Source of the DNA: Pelagibius marinus
Lineage (GTDB): Bacteria; Pseudomonadota; Alphaproteobacteria; Kiloniellales; Kiloniellaceae
Assembly: GCF_014925385.1 (NCBI RefSeq)
Contig: NZ_JACSDK010000001.1
Coordinates: 868,001-932,000 of the forward strand
Length of the DNA stretch: 64,000 bases
Direction: 5' to 3'
A model generated the notes under the pieces. That model did no database searches and was not told the DNA's origin. It saw only the letters and a list, made by a program, of their open reading frames with translations. A program made the position numbers and the translations under genes. This document shows positions 28,543 through 37,230 of this stretch, piece after piece (within the stretch, counting starts at the first letter, position 1; every line of letters starts with the position of its first letter).

Positions 28543-28560
28543 TCGTTCGCATAAGAACGA
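28543..28560. promoter_or_regulatory. Inverted repeat upstream of amtB, possible operator
   Basis: A perfect 6-bp inverted repeat, TCGTTC-GCATAA-GAACGA, lies 58 bp upstream of the amtB start in the amtB/CARDB divergent region. It has the size of a dimeric repressor or activator site and no U-run, so it is not a terminator. The bound regulator, if any, is unknown. Confidence 0.35.
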
Positions 28561-28617
28561 ATCCAACAATTCCGCCGGTGGCGCTTCCGCCTGCTGGCAT
28601 CCTTGGGGGGAAAATCC

Positions 28618-29832
28618 ATGATCGACAGCGGCAATACCGCCTGGATTCTCACGTCCACGGCCCTGGTTCTGCTGATGACCCTGCCGGGCCTGGCGCTGTT
28701 CTACGCCGGTCTGGTGCAGTCCAAGAACGTGCTCTCGGTGCTGATGCACTGCATCACCATCGCCGCCCTGGCCTCCGTCTTCTGGGTGGTCTGCGGCTAC
28801 TCGCTGGCCTTCGAGGCGGGCAACGCCCTGATCGGCGGGCTTTCGAAGGTCCTGCTGTTCGGGGTCGGGCGCGACAGCGCGGTGGAGGGGACGGGCCTGC
28901 CCGAGACCGTCTTCATCATGTTCCAGATGACCTTCGCCATCATCACTCCGGCGCTGATCGTCGGCGCCTTCGTGGAGCGCATCCGCTTCGGCGCCGTCAT
29001 GGCCTTCTCGCCGCTGTGGCTGCTGCTGGTCTACGTGCCCGTGACCCACTGGGTCTGGGGCGGCGGCTGGCTCGCCGAAATGGGCGTCATGGACTATGCC
29101 GGCGGCATCGTGGTGCATGTGACGGCCGGCGTCTCGGCGCTGGTGATCGCCGCCATGCTGGGCGCGCGCGACGGCTTCCCGCGGTCCATCCGTCCGCCCC
29201 ACGCGCCCTGGATGGTCATGGTCGGCGCCTCCCTGCTGTGGGTCGGCTGGTTCGGCTTCAACGCCGGCTCGGCGCTGGGGGCGGGCACGGACGCCGGCAT
29301 GGCCATGCTGGTGACCCACCTCTCCGCCGCCGTCGCCTCGCTGGTCTGGCTGGTCATCGAAACGGTGAAGTTCGGCAAGCCCAGCCTGGTCGGCTTCGTC
29401 ACCGGCACCATCGCCGGCCTGGCGACCATCACTCCGGCCTCCGGCTTCGTCGGCCCCCTGGGCGGCCTGCTGCTGGGGCTGGCCGGCGGCGTCGTCTGCT
29501 ACGTCGCCGTCGACCTGGTGAAGCACCGCTTCAAGATCGACGATTCCCTCGACGTGCTGGCGGTGCACGGCGTCGGCGGCGCCACCGGCAGCCTGCTGGT
29601 CGCCTTCCTGGCGCTGCTGCCCGGCGGCACCGGCGTCAATGTCGACGGCGGCGCGGTCAGCCAGTTCCTGGTGCAGCTGGCCGGGGTCGCCGCCGCCATC
29701 GTGTGGAGCGCTGTCGCCACCTTCGTCATGGTCAAGGCCATCACGATGACCATCGGCCTGCGCGTCGGCAAGGAGCAGGAGATCGAGGGCCTGGACTTCA
29801 CCGCCCACGGCGAGACGGCCTACAACCCGTAA
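28618..29832 (+). CDS. amtB: Ammonium transporter
   Basis: A 404-residue channel protein of the Amt/Rh family with eleven membrane helices. Diagnostic stretches include LALFYAGLVQSKNVLS, TPALIVGAFVERIRFGAVM, WVWGGGWLAEMGVMDYAGG with the first pore His region, and LDVLAVHGVGGATG with the second pore His. The ATG at 28618 follows a GGGGGG ribosome-binding region; the longer in-frame start at 28603 is less likely. It is paired with glnK 45 bp downstream, the classical nitrogen-regulated operon in which GlnK blocks the channel when nitrogen is plentiful. Confidence 0.96.
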   Translation: MIDSGNTAWILTSTALVLLMTLPGLALFYAGLVQSKNVLSVLMHCITIAALASVFWVVCGYSLAFEAGNALIGGLSKVLLFGVGRDSAVEGTGLPETVFIMFQMTFAIITPALIVGAFVERIRFGAVMAFSPLWLLLVYVPVTHWVWGGGWLAEMGVMDYAGGIVVHVTAGVSALVIAAMLGARDGFPRSIRPPHAPWMVMVGASLLWVGWFGFNAGSALGAGTDAGMAMLVTHLSAAVASLVWLVIETVKFGKPSLVGFVTGTIAGLATITPASGFVGPLGGLLLGLAGGVVCYVAVDLVKHRFKIDDSLDVLAVHGVGGATGSLLVAFLALLPGGTGVNVDGGAVSQFLVQLAGVAAAIVWSAVATFVMVKAITMTIGLRVGKEQEIEGLDFTAHGETAYNP

Positions 29833-29877
29833 GAACGAAAAGCCCCGCGACCGGGGATACAAGGTAGGGAGCAAGCC

Positions 29878-30216
29878 ATGAAGTACATCACGGCGATCAT
29901 TCAACCGCACCGCCTGGACAAGGTGCGTGAGGCCCTGGGCGCCATCGGCGTGCACGGCATGACGGCCAGCGACGTCTACGGCTACGGCCGCCAGAAGGGC
30001 CACACCGAGGTCTATCGCGGCGCCGAGTACGAGATCAACTACGTCCCCAAGATCAAGATCGAGATCGCGGTGGGCGACGACCAGGCCGAGGCCGTGGTCG
30101 AGGCGGTCACCGAGGCCGCGCGCAGCGGCAAGATCGGCGACGGCAAGATCTTCGTCTTCGACCTGGGCGAGGCGCGCCGCATCCGCACCGGCGAGGCCGG
30201 CAACGACGCGCTGTAG
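29878..30216 (+). CDS. glnK: Nitrogen regulatory protein P-II (GlnK)
   Basis: A 112-residue P-II protein. The T-loop carries the uridylylation tyrosine (Tyr51 by family numbering) in RGAEYEINYVPK, the B-loop is ARSGKIGDGKIFVFDL, and the C-loop contains RIRTGE. It senses 2-oxoglutarate and ATP/ADP and docks onto AmtB. I use glnK and not glnB because of the amtB context. Its last 134 bp have a diverged copy at 33361-33494. Confidence 0.95.
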   Translation: MKYITAIIQPHRLDKVREALGAIGVHGMTASDVYGYGRQKGHTEVYRGAEYEINYVPKIKIEIAVGDDQAEAVVEAVTEAARSGKIGDGKIFVFDLGEARRIRTGEAGNDAL

Positions 30217-30220
30217 CTGA

Positions 30221-30287
30221 AGACGCCGGCGGGGCGGCGCTGCGGCGTCTGCGGAAGATTGGGCCCGCGCCAGGCGGCGCGGGCCCT
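30221..30287. terminator. Candidate bidirectional terminator between glnK and the subtilase gene
   Basis: Two hairpins fill the 89-bp convergent gap: AGACGCCG (30221-30228) with CGGCGTCT (30243-30250), and GGGCCCGCGCC (30261-30271) with GGCGCGGGCCC (30276-30286). Neither has a strong U-run, so efficiency is uncertain, but position and stem strength fit transcript ends for both genes. Confidence 0.5.
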
Positions 30288-30305
30288 CCCTCGGACCTTT
30301 GCGGT

Positions 30306-32957
30306 CTAGTCGACGGATCCGCCGCCGAAGCCCTTGCCGTCGTCCGACGTTGCGAAGCCGTCGTCCGAGCCGCTGTCGCTCATCTCGCCTCCGCCGCCGT
30401 AGCCGGAGCCGTCGTCGACCTCCGCGCTGTCGAGCGCCGCAGGGCTGCCGACGTTGGGATTGGCGGCGGCCGGGGCGTCGCCCGGCAGGACACCGCCGCC
30501 ATAGCCTTCACCGTCCTCGCTTTCCGGAAGGCCCGCCGCGGGGGCGGTCTCCTGAATCGAGGCCACCAGGAACCCTTCGCCGAAATCGCCGCCGCCCTGT
30601 CCCAGGGCGCCGGAGCCGGCAGAAGCCGCAGTCCCGGCCGGCAGGATGTCTGGCTCGATATCGCCACCGCCGAAGCCGGTGCCGTCGGTGTCGTTCTCGA
30701 AGATCATCGCAAGCATGTCCATTCCACTCGCAACAGGTGTTGAAGGGGCCGCGTCGCCGGAGAGCGCCACCTCCAGATCGACGAGGCGCAGACCGTGGCT
30801 CGACAATTCCTGCCACTTGTCCGTGAAGCTCTGCCAAGAGGCATTGACCCACAGATAGTAGCTGTCGCTACCCGGCCTCCAGATGCCGGAATAGCGCCAT
30901 TGGCCGTTGATGTTGGTTCGCACGATCTTGACGAGCCGCAGGTTCTGCTGAGCGAGCTGTTGCCATTTGCTGACAAAGCTCGACCAGGAGGCGTTGACCC
31001 AGAGGTAGTGCGCCCCCGTGCCCTGGCGCCACACGCCGGTGTAGCGGTAGGCATTGCCGATCTTGCGGATCTCGATGTCGACGAGGCGCAGGTTCCTGGC
31101 GGAGAGAGTCTGCCATTTGCTGACGAAGCTCTTCCATGAGGCGTTGACCCACAGATAGTAGGGATCGTTGCCGCCCCGCCAAACGCCGGAATACCGCCAG
31201 TTCGACCCGATCTGCTTGATCTCGATATCGACCAGCCTCAGGTTCTGTTGGGCCAGCTGCTGCCACTTGTTGACGAAGCTGGTCCACGAGGCGTTGACCC
31301 AGAGGTAGTAGGGGTCGTTGCCTTGGCGCCAGACGCCGGAGTAGACGTATCCGCTGCCGCGCTTGGAGATCTCGAAATCGGTCAGCCTGAGGTTCTGCTG
31401 GCCGAGCTGCTGCCATTTGGCGACGAAGTTGGCCCAGGAGGCGTTGACCCAGAGATAATGCTTGTCGTTGCCGGCCCGCCAGACTCCGGTATAGCGGTCC
31501 TTGGGCTTGATCACCCGGTCCAGCATCTGTTTGAGATTGGGTCGTCTGCCGATCCTCTGGGTTCTTGGCCTGCCGGGCGCGTCGGTCTGGGGGGAGCCGG
31601 TCGCGCGCAGCAGGTTGATGGCGCCTACGGGCGTCAGCATCGACTGGCCGTTCGCCTTCAGCGCCCCGTTCACACAGGCGAGCGCAGCGGTGACGATGGG
31701 GCTCGCGCTGGAGGTTCCGCTGAAGCTGTCCGTGTAGTGGCGATCGGGATTCGCACCACCCTGAAGGCTGCCGTAGCCGGTGGTGGTGACCTCCCGGCCC
31801 CAACCCTGGGCGTCGACCCGGCGTCCGTAGTTGGAGAAGCCGAGCCGCGACCGGTCCGGTCCGTGGTTGTTCCCGTGGGTTCCAGGCGGTGGCGCGCCCG
31901 CCCCGACCACCACGGCTCTCGACGAGGTGTTGGCGGGGTTCAACGGGTTCCGCCAAGTCGGCGGGAACCCGGCCGGCCGCTGATCATAGAGCGCGTCGTC
32001 GAAGTTCTCGGCGCCGTTGCCTGCCGCTTCGACGACGATGACCCCCTTGCCGGTCGCATAGCGGATGGCGGCATAGTCATCGGGCCACCACTCGATGGCG
32101 ATGTAGCCGCGCTGGTCGTTGCGGCTCTGGTAATTGAAGCGTGGACCGGGGCGATGGATCTCCAGCAGCATGACATCGCCGGCCTGCAGCTTGTCGGCGG
32201 CCTTGCGGATCGCCGTCGCGCTGGGCATCGAGAACGCGACCGCGCCGATCCGCGCTTTCGGCGCGATGCCGGTGATCCCGAAGGAATTGATGTCGCCGCT
32301 GATCTCACCCAGCACCGCCGTGCCGTGGTCCGTGCTCGAGCTGCCCGAACCCGCGAGAATGCCGTCCTGGTTGACCTTGAGGTCCTCGTGGCTGAAGCGC
32401 CAGCCCCATTCCAGGTCGATGACGCGGATGTTCTCGCCGCGCCCGCCGGGAAAGCGCCAGGCGTAGAAGGCGTCGACGCCCTCCGGGGCTGCATTGAGAT
32501 AGCCCTGCCGCGCCACGTAGTTCGGCGTCGCCGCCGGCGGTTCGCCCGCTGCGGGCTGCATGTCATTGAGCGCCACCAGGTCCTGGTCCGCCTCCACAAC
32601 CATCTGTTCCACTGCCGCCGGGGCCTCCGACGGCGGCTTGACATAGGCCGCCACGACGCCTTGCTCCTTTTCGAGCTGGTCGCGCAGCTTGTCGATCTTC
32701 TTGTCCGGGGCGGCGACGTGGAAGTACTCGGTCGCGCCCTGGTCGGACAGGGCAGCTTCCGGTGTCGCCTCGCCGCCGTCGCCGTCGAACAGCGGTTCGA
32801 GCTTCGCCCCGGCATCGGAGATCAGCTTCGCGATGCCGCTGCCTGCACCGCTCGCCATCGCGGCGGGGGCCTGGCTGCGTTCCATGATCACGATCAGTTC
32901 CCTCGGCGACTGCGCTTGCCGCGGGCTCTTCTTGGGGGTTTGGGGGGAGTTGGTCAT
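30306..32957 (-). CDS. Subtilisin-family (S8) serine protease with five C-terminal tandem repeats
   Basis: An 883-residue protein. The N-terminal ~130 residues may be a propeptide (RELIVIMERSQAP...YFHVAAPD). The S8 triad is visible: Asp in IRVIDLEWGW, His in STDHGTAVLGEI, Ser in SFSGTSSASPIV, plus the oxyanion Asn in VVEAAGNGAENF. From about residue 487 to 735 there are five ~50-residue repeats of the type YSGVWRxGNDxYYLWVNASW...LRLVDIEI, resembling the bacterial tandem repeat domain (BTRD1). The tail is Gly/Asp-rich with four G-x-GFGGG or GYGGG elements. No signal peptide is seen. It lies between intact glnK and the glnK relic. Confidence 0.9.
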   Translation of the reverse strand: MTNSPQTPKKSPRQAQSPRELIVIMERSQAPAAMASGAGSGIAKLISDAGAKLEPLFDGDGGEATPEAALSDQGATEYFHVAAPDKKIDKLRDQLEKEQGVVAAYVKPPSEAPAAVEQMVVEADQDLVALNDMQPAAGEPPAATPNYVARQGYLNAAPEGVDAFYAWRFPGGRGENIRVIDLEWGWRFSHEDLKVNQDGILAGSGSSSTDHGTAVLGEISGDINSFGITGIAPKARIGAVAFSMPSATAIRKAADKLQAGDVMLLEIHRPGPRFNYQSRNDQRGYIAIEWWPDDYAAIRYATGKGVIVVEAAGNGAENFDDALYDQRPAGFPPTWRNPLNPANTSSRAVVVGAGAPPPGTHGNNHGPDRSRLGFSNYGRRVDAQGWGREVTTTGYGSLQGGANPDRHYTDSFSGTSSASPIVTAALACVNGALKANGQSMLTPVGAINLLRATGSPQTDAPGRPRTQRIGRRPNLKQMLDRVIKPKDRYTGVWRAGNDKHYLWVNASWANFVAKWQQLGQQNLRLTDFEISKRGSGYVYSGVWRQGNDPYYLWVNASWTSFVNKWQQLAQQNLRLVDIEIKQIGSNWRYSGVWRGGNDPYYLWVNASWKSFVSKWQTLSARNLRLVDIEIRKIGNAYRYTGVWRQGTGAHYLWVNASWSSFVSKWQQLAQQNLRLVKIVRTNINGQWRYSGIWRPGSDSYYLWVNASWQSFTDKWQELSSHGLRLVDLEVALSGDAAPSTPVASGMDMLAMIFENDTDGTGFGGGDIEPDILPAGTAASAGSGALGQGGGDFGEGFLVASIQETAPAAGLPESEDGEGYGGGVLPGDAPAAANPNVGSPAALDSAEVDDGSGYGGGGEMSDSGSDDGFATSDDGKGFGGGSVD

Positions 32958-33360
32958 CTTCGGTTCCTCATAACGCTACGTTGAACACGCGACCGGGCAG
33001 TAGATTCTTGACGGTTGGATCTGGATGCACCGGCCGTTCTCGATGAACCGGATCTCTCACCTCTTGAGAGATCCTAACGTCCGATTGCCGGCCAAGAGGC
33101 GAAGAGCCCCAATGGACAAACGACCCCGGATCGGGCTGCTGCTTTAAACCCTGTCAAGAAATGGCGCTTGCCAAGAAGCGCGTGCTTCCGTCTTCTCGCC
33201 GATGGGGCTGGCGGAAGTCTGATACCCTGCAGGCTAGCGCGGTCTGTGCCGGCTGTGGATGGCGCTTAGGGGTAGCGGGCGATGGCAAAGGGCTTAGCCG
33301 CCGCCGCGAAAGGGCCGGGCGCGCGCACGCGGCGACGCCTTTTTCTCGTACGCGGCGGGT
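32958..33360. other. Non-coding stretch upstream of the subtilase gene
   Basis: About 400 bp hold the subtilase upstream region. A GAGGAAC ribosome-binding site lies just before its ATG on the minus strand. CTCTTGAGAGATC near 33060 forms a small palindrome (ATCTCTCACCTCTTGAGAGAT region, 33051-33072). I find no credible gene. The interval ends where the glnK relic starts. Confidence 0.45.
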
Positions 33361-33494
33361 AGGCCGAGACCATGGTCGAGGCGGTCACCGAGGCCGCGAG
33401 CAGCGGCAAGATCGGCGATGGCAAGATCTTCGTCTGGGATCTCGGCGACGCGCGCCGCATCCGCACCGGCGAGGCCGGCAACGACGCGCTGTAA
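33361..33494 (+). pseudogene. Relic of the 3' end of glnK
   Basis: These 134 bp align without gaps to the last 134 bp of intact glnK (30083-30216), with about ten mismatches by hand count. The frame reads VEAVTEAASSGKIGDGKIF, WDLGDARRIRT, GEAGNDAL and ends in TAA, so it preserves the P-II C terminus including its stop. There is no promoter-proximal part, T-loop or start. It stands 32 bp from a relic of the ccrM 3' end in convergent orientation. Confidence 0.92.
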
Positions 33495-33526
33495 GGAACG
33501 GGCTGAGGGGCGGCGCTGTGCTCTAT

Positions 33527-33580
33527 CAGTTCATCGTCTTGGGCAAGCTGGAGCGCAGCTTCTGGCGTAGCACGTCGAAG
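33527..33580 (-). pseudogene. Relic of the 3' end of ccrM
   Basis: This 54-bp segment matches the 3' end of intact ccrM (35325-35378) with about six mismatches. On the minus strand it encodes [17 protein letters not shown] and a stop, against [17 protein letters not shown] and stop in the intact gene. Similarity ends abruptly beyond 33580. With the neighbouring glnK relic it preserves what looks like an ancestral glnK/ccrM convergent junction. Confidence 0.88.
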
Positions 33581-33702
33581 TGGGGCCCTCTATGGCGCCC
33601 AGACGTTCCTTTTTGACAACATGGTCAGGCCGCAGCGGCGGCGACAGCAAGTCGAACGACAAGAACCGGTAAAGCCATGCCAATGCGTCGGGCTGTCCGC
33701 CT

Positions 33703-34704
33703 CTACGACGCTTGGAGGTTGGCCTGCGCGGTGGACGAAAACCGCTTCCGATATTCCCCTGGGCTGATGGCGTAGGTTTTCCGGAAATGGTAGCGCATCA
33801 CCTCCGGGCTCTGAAAGCCGACTGAATATCCGATTTGCTCGACTGTCAGATCAGTCGTCTCCAGCAGGATGCATGACTTTGCGATCCGCTCTTGGGTAAG
33901 CCACTGCATTGCGGGTACCCCAGTGAAAGCCAAGAACTTCCGCTGAAAGGTGCGTGATGACATTCCCGCGATTCGCGCCATCGACGCGATGTCGTAGTCC
34001 GTCCCAAGACTCTGTCGGACGGAGTCCATGAACTCGGAAAGCCGATGGTTCGACCCACTCGTCGGCAAGGGCTGTTCGATAAACTGAGCCTGTCCTCCCT
34101 GCCGAAAGGTGTGCATGACCAATCGGCGGGCCACCGAATTCGCGATCCGTGTCCCGTAGTCGCACCGGACGATGTGAAGACAGGCGTCTATTCCGGCCGA
34201 ACTTCCGGCAGACGTGACGATGTCGCCGTTGTCCACATACAGGTTGTTCGGCAGCACTTCGACATCAGGAAAGCGCTCCTGCAAATCGCGAACGTATCTC
34301 CAGTGCGTCGTGGCCTGACGACCGTCCAACAGACCCGCTGCAGCTAAGACATAGACCCCGGAACAGATCGACAGCAGGCGGGCTCCACGACGATGGGCGG
34401 AACTGACCAATTCACAGAGGCGATCCGGAACTGGCATGTCCTTTCCCCGCCAGCCTGGGATCACCACAATTTCAGCGTTGTCAAAATCCTTCTGTGTCCC
34501 ATCCGTGGTTGCGACCAGACCCCCAGCCACCCGTATCATACCCCCTTCCGGGGCGTAAGACACAAAGCTGTATAGATCCGGTCCGATCTCGGGTCGCTTG
34601 AGGCCAAATACCTCAGAGACAATGCCGTACTCGAAGGTGCAAAGGCCGTCATAGACAAGTGCCACAACACTGCGCGGCGCGGCACTCAGATCATCGGCTG
34701 TCAT
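33703..34704 (-). CDS. GlxA/FtrA-type AraC family transcriptional regulator
   Basis: A 333-residue regulator with an N-terminal DJ-1/PfpI (amidase-like) sensor domain and a C-terminal double helix-turn-helix. The sensor has VALVYDGLCTFEYG and the nucleophile-elbow Cys in LLSICSGVYVLAAAG. The AraC part ends with TVEQIGYSVGFQSPEVMRYHFRK. I chose ATG 34704 (MTADDLSAAP); in-frame starts up to 34773 are possible. Base composition is visibly less GC-rich than in the core genes, which suggests acquisition. It is divergent from an NTF2-like gene across 88 bp, its likely target. Confidence 0.88.
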   Translation of the reverse strand: MTADDLSAAPRSVVALVYDGLCTFEYGIVSEVFGLKRPEIGPDLYSFVSYAPEGGMIRVAGGLVATTDGTQKDFDNAEIVVIPGWRGKDMPVPDRLCELVSSAHRRGARLLSICSGVYVLAAAGLLDGRQATTHWRYVRDLQERFPDVEVLPNNLYVDNGDIVTSAGSSAGIDACLHIVRCDYGTRIANSVARRLVMHTFRQGGQAQFIEQPLPTSGSNHRLSEFMDSVRQSLGTDYDIASMARIAGMSSRTFQRKFLAFTGVPAMQWLTQERIAKSCILLETTDLTVEQIGYSVGFQSPEVMRYHFRKTYAISPGEYRKRFSSTAQANLQAS

Positions 34705-34792
34705 TTTTTGCTGCGGAATTGGCACTGGGCAGGGCTGGCATGATTTCAACATATAGGGTTTTCTTGCCAACACATCAACGGAGAATGTGGAT

Positions 34793-35182
34793 ATGCACCC
34801 AAACCCATTGCCTGACCTTCTTGAAGCCGTTCAGCTCTATTTCGACTCGCTCTACCACTGCGACACGAAGATGCTGAATCAGGTCTTCCATGAGTCCTCC
34901 AGTCTGTTCGACGCGGACAATGGCAAGCTCTTTGTCGAGCCGATCGAGAGCTTCAGCAACGACGTCGGCGGCCGGACGTCGCCCGCCAGTAGGAGCCAGG
35001 AGCGTGAGGACGAGATCCTCTTGGTCGACTTCCTCTCACCGATCAGCGCCACGGTGAAGATCAGGCTGCGCGCGCATCAGAACGTTTTCGTCGACCACCT
35101 CGGCTTCGTGAAGACGGAGGACGGCTGGAAGATCGTCTCGAAAATCTGGCATCTCGAGAAGATCGTCGAGATCGACGGATGA
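34793..35182 (+). CDS. NTF2-like / SnoaL-type protein (putative lumazine-binding family)
   Basis: A 129-residue cone-fold protein. The pattern LLEAVQLYFDSLYHCD, LNQVFHESSSLF, and the closing FVDHLGFVKTEDGWKIVSKIWH is that of small NTF2-like proteins sometimes labelled putative lumazine-binding. Such proteins bind or process small hydrophobic ligands. ATG 34793 sits 9 nt after GGAG; GTG 34787 is an alternative. It is divergently paired with the GlxA-like regulator and shares its lower GC content. Confidence 0.8.
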   Translation: MHPNPLPDLLEAVQLYFDSLYHCDTKMLNQVFHESSSLFDADNGKLFVEPIESFSNDVGGRTSPASRSQEREDEILLVDFLSPISATVKIRLRAHQNVFVDHLGFVKTEDGWKIVSKIWHLEKIVEIDG

Positions 35183-35227
35183 CCCACCAGCTCTCGGTTG
35201 TCGAAGGGCATCGCCTTGCGCGAATGC

Positions 35228-35262
35228 CAATGGATCCCGGGGTCAAGCCCCAGGACGACAGC
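35228..35262. repeat. Short REP-like palindrome
   Basis: ATGGATCCCGGGGTCAAGCC followed by CCAGGACGACAG is the familiar alphaproteobacterial intergenic palindrome type (GATCCCGG-GTCAAG-CCCGGGATGAC in its consensus form), here slightly decayed. It lies between the NTF2-like gene and ccrM. Confidence 0.5.
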
Positions 35263-35323
35263 GGTGTGTGTATCCTCCGCGTGACAACCGTGCGGACTAT
35301 GAGAGCCCGATTGGGCGGCCGCG

Positions 35324-36511
<1,188 letters not shown>

Positions 36512-36525
36512 AAGATCTTACGGAC

Positions 36526-37194
36526 TTAAGTTAAAGATTTGCTTGCGAGCGCGTCCCGGATCGGCCGGAAAGAGCGCCGGTGCAGGGGGGTGACGCCCAG
36601 CCGGGCGATGCCGGCGCGGTGCTCCGCCGTGCCGTAGCCCTGGTTGCGTTCCCAGCCGTAGCCCGGGTAGTCGCGGGCCAGCGCCGCCATGGCGCGGTCG
36701 CGGGTCACCTTGGCCACCACCGAGGCCGCGGCGATGGAGAGCGAGCGGCTGTCGCCCTTCACCACGGCACGCGCTTCGCAGCCCAGTTGCGGCAGCTTTT
36801 TGCCGTCGACCAGGGCCGCCCCGGGGGCGCTGTCCAGGGCCGCGCTTAAGGCTTCTGCGGCGCGCTGCATGGCCAGCAGCGAGGCCTGCAGGATGTTCAG
36901 GCTGTCGATTTCCTCGACGCTGGCCTCGCCCACCGCCACCCGGACGCAGGCGCAGGCCGGATCGCTGAGGATTTCGAAGAGCTCGCTGCGCCGCCTGGCC
37001 GAAAGCTTCTTGGAGTCGTCGAGGCCTTCGGCCAGCGCCGGGTCCAGCGCCGCCGCATCCAGCCAGGCGGGGGCGGCCACCACCGGCCCGGCCCAGGGGC
37101 CGCGTCCGGCCTCCTCGGGGCCGGTGGCGAGGCGGCCGCCGTGATGGTTCCCAAGATCGTCAAGCAGCTCGCGTTCCAGCGAGAAGTCCGGCAC
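36526..37194 (-). CDS. rnhB: Ribonuclease HII with an altered first catalytic residue
   Basis: A 222-residue RNase HII, which removes RNA from RNA:DNA hybrids and misincorporated ribonucleotides. Family blocks are EEAGRGPWAGPVV, LDDSKKLS, LVDGKKLP, SIAAASVVAKVTRDR and YPGYGWERNQGYGT. The first block normally reads DEAGRGP; here the first catalytic Asp is Glu (codons GAG GAG). The remaining acidic residues are present. GTG 37194 has GGAGG about 10 nt upstream. It starts 36 bp after the antiporter stop and precedes ccrM. Confidence 0.92.
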   Translation of the reverse strand: MPDFSLERELLDDLGNHHGGRLATGPEEAGRGPWAGPVVAAPAWLDAAALDPALAEGLDDSKKLSARRRSELFEILSDPACACVRVAVGEASVEEIDSLNILQASLLAMQRAAEALSAALDSAPGAALVDGKKLPQLGCEARAVVKGDSRSLSIAAASVVAKVTRDRAMAALARDYPGYGWERNQGYGTAEHRAGIARLGVTPLHRRSFRPIRDALASKSLT

Positions 37195-37230
37195 CTGCGT
37201 AATCCCTCCGGCGATCGGTTGACTGCAGGC

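Noticed and set aside
28414-28617. Sigma-54 promoter for amtB
   Set aside because: TGGCATCCTTGG near 28596 resembles the consensus but the distance between the two elements is too short.
33161-33616. 151-codon plus-strand frame covering the glnK relic
   Set aside because: It runs through both relics in a frame other than that of the glnK homology and has no domain or ribosome-binding site.
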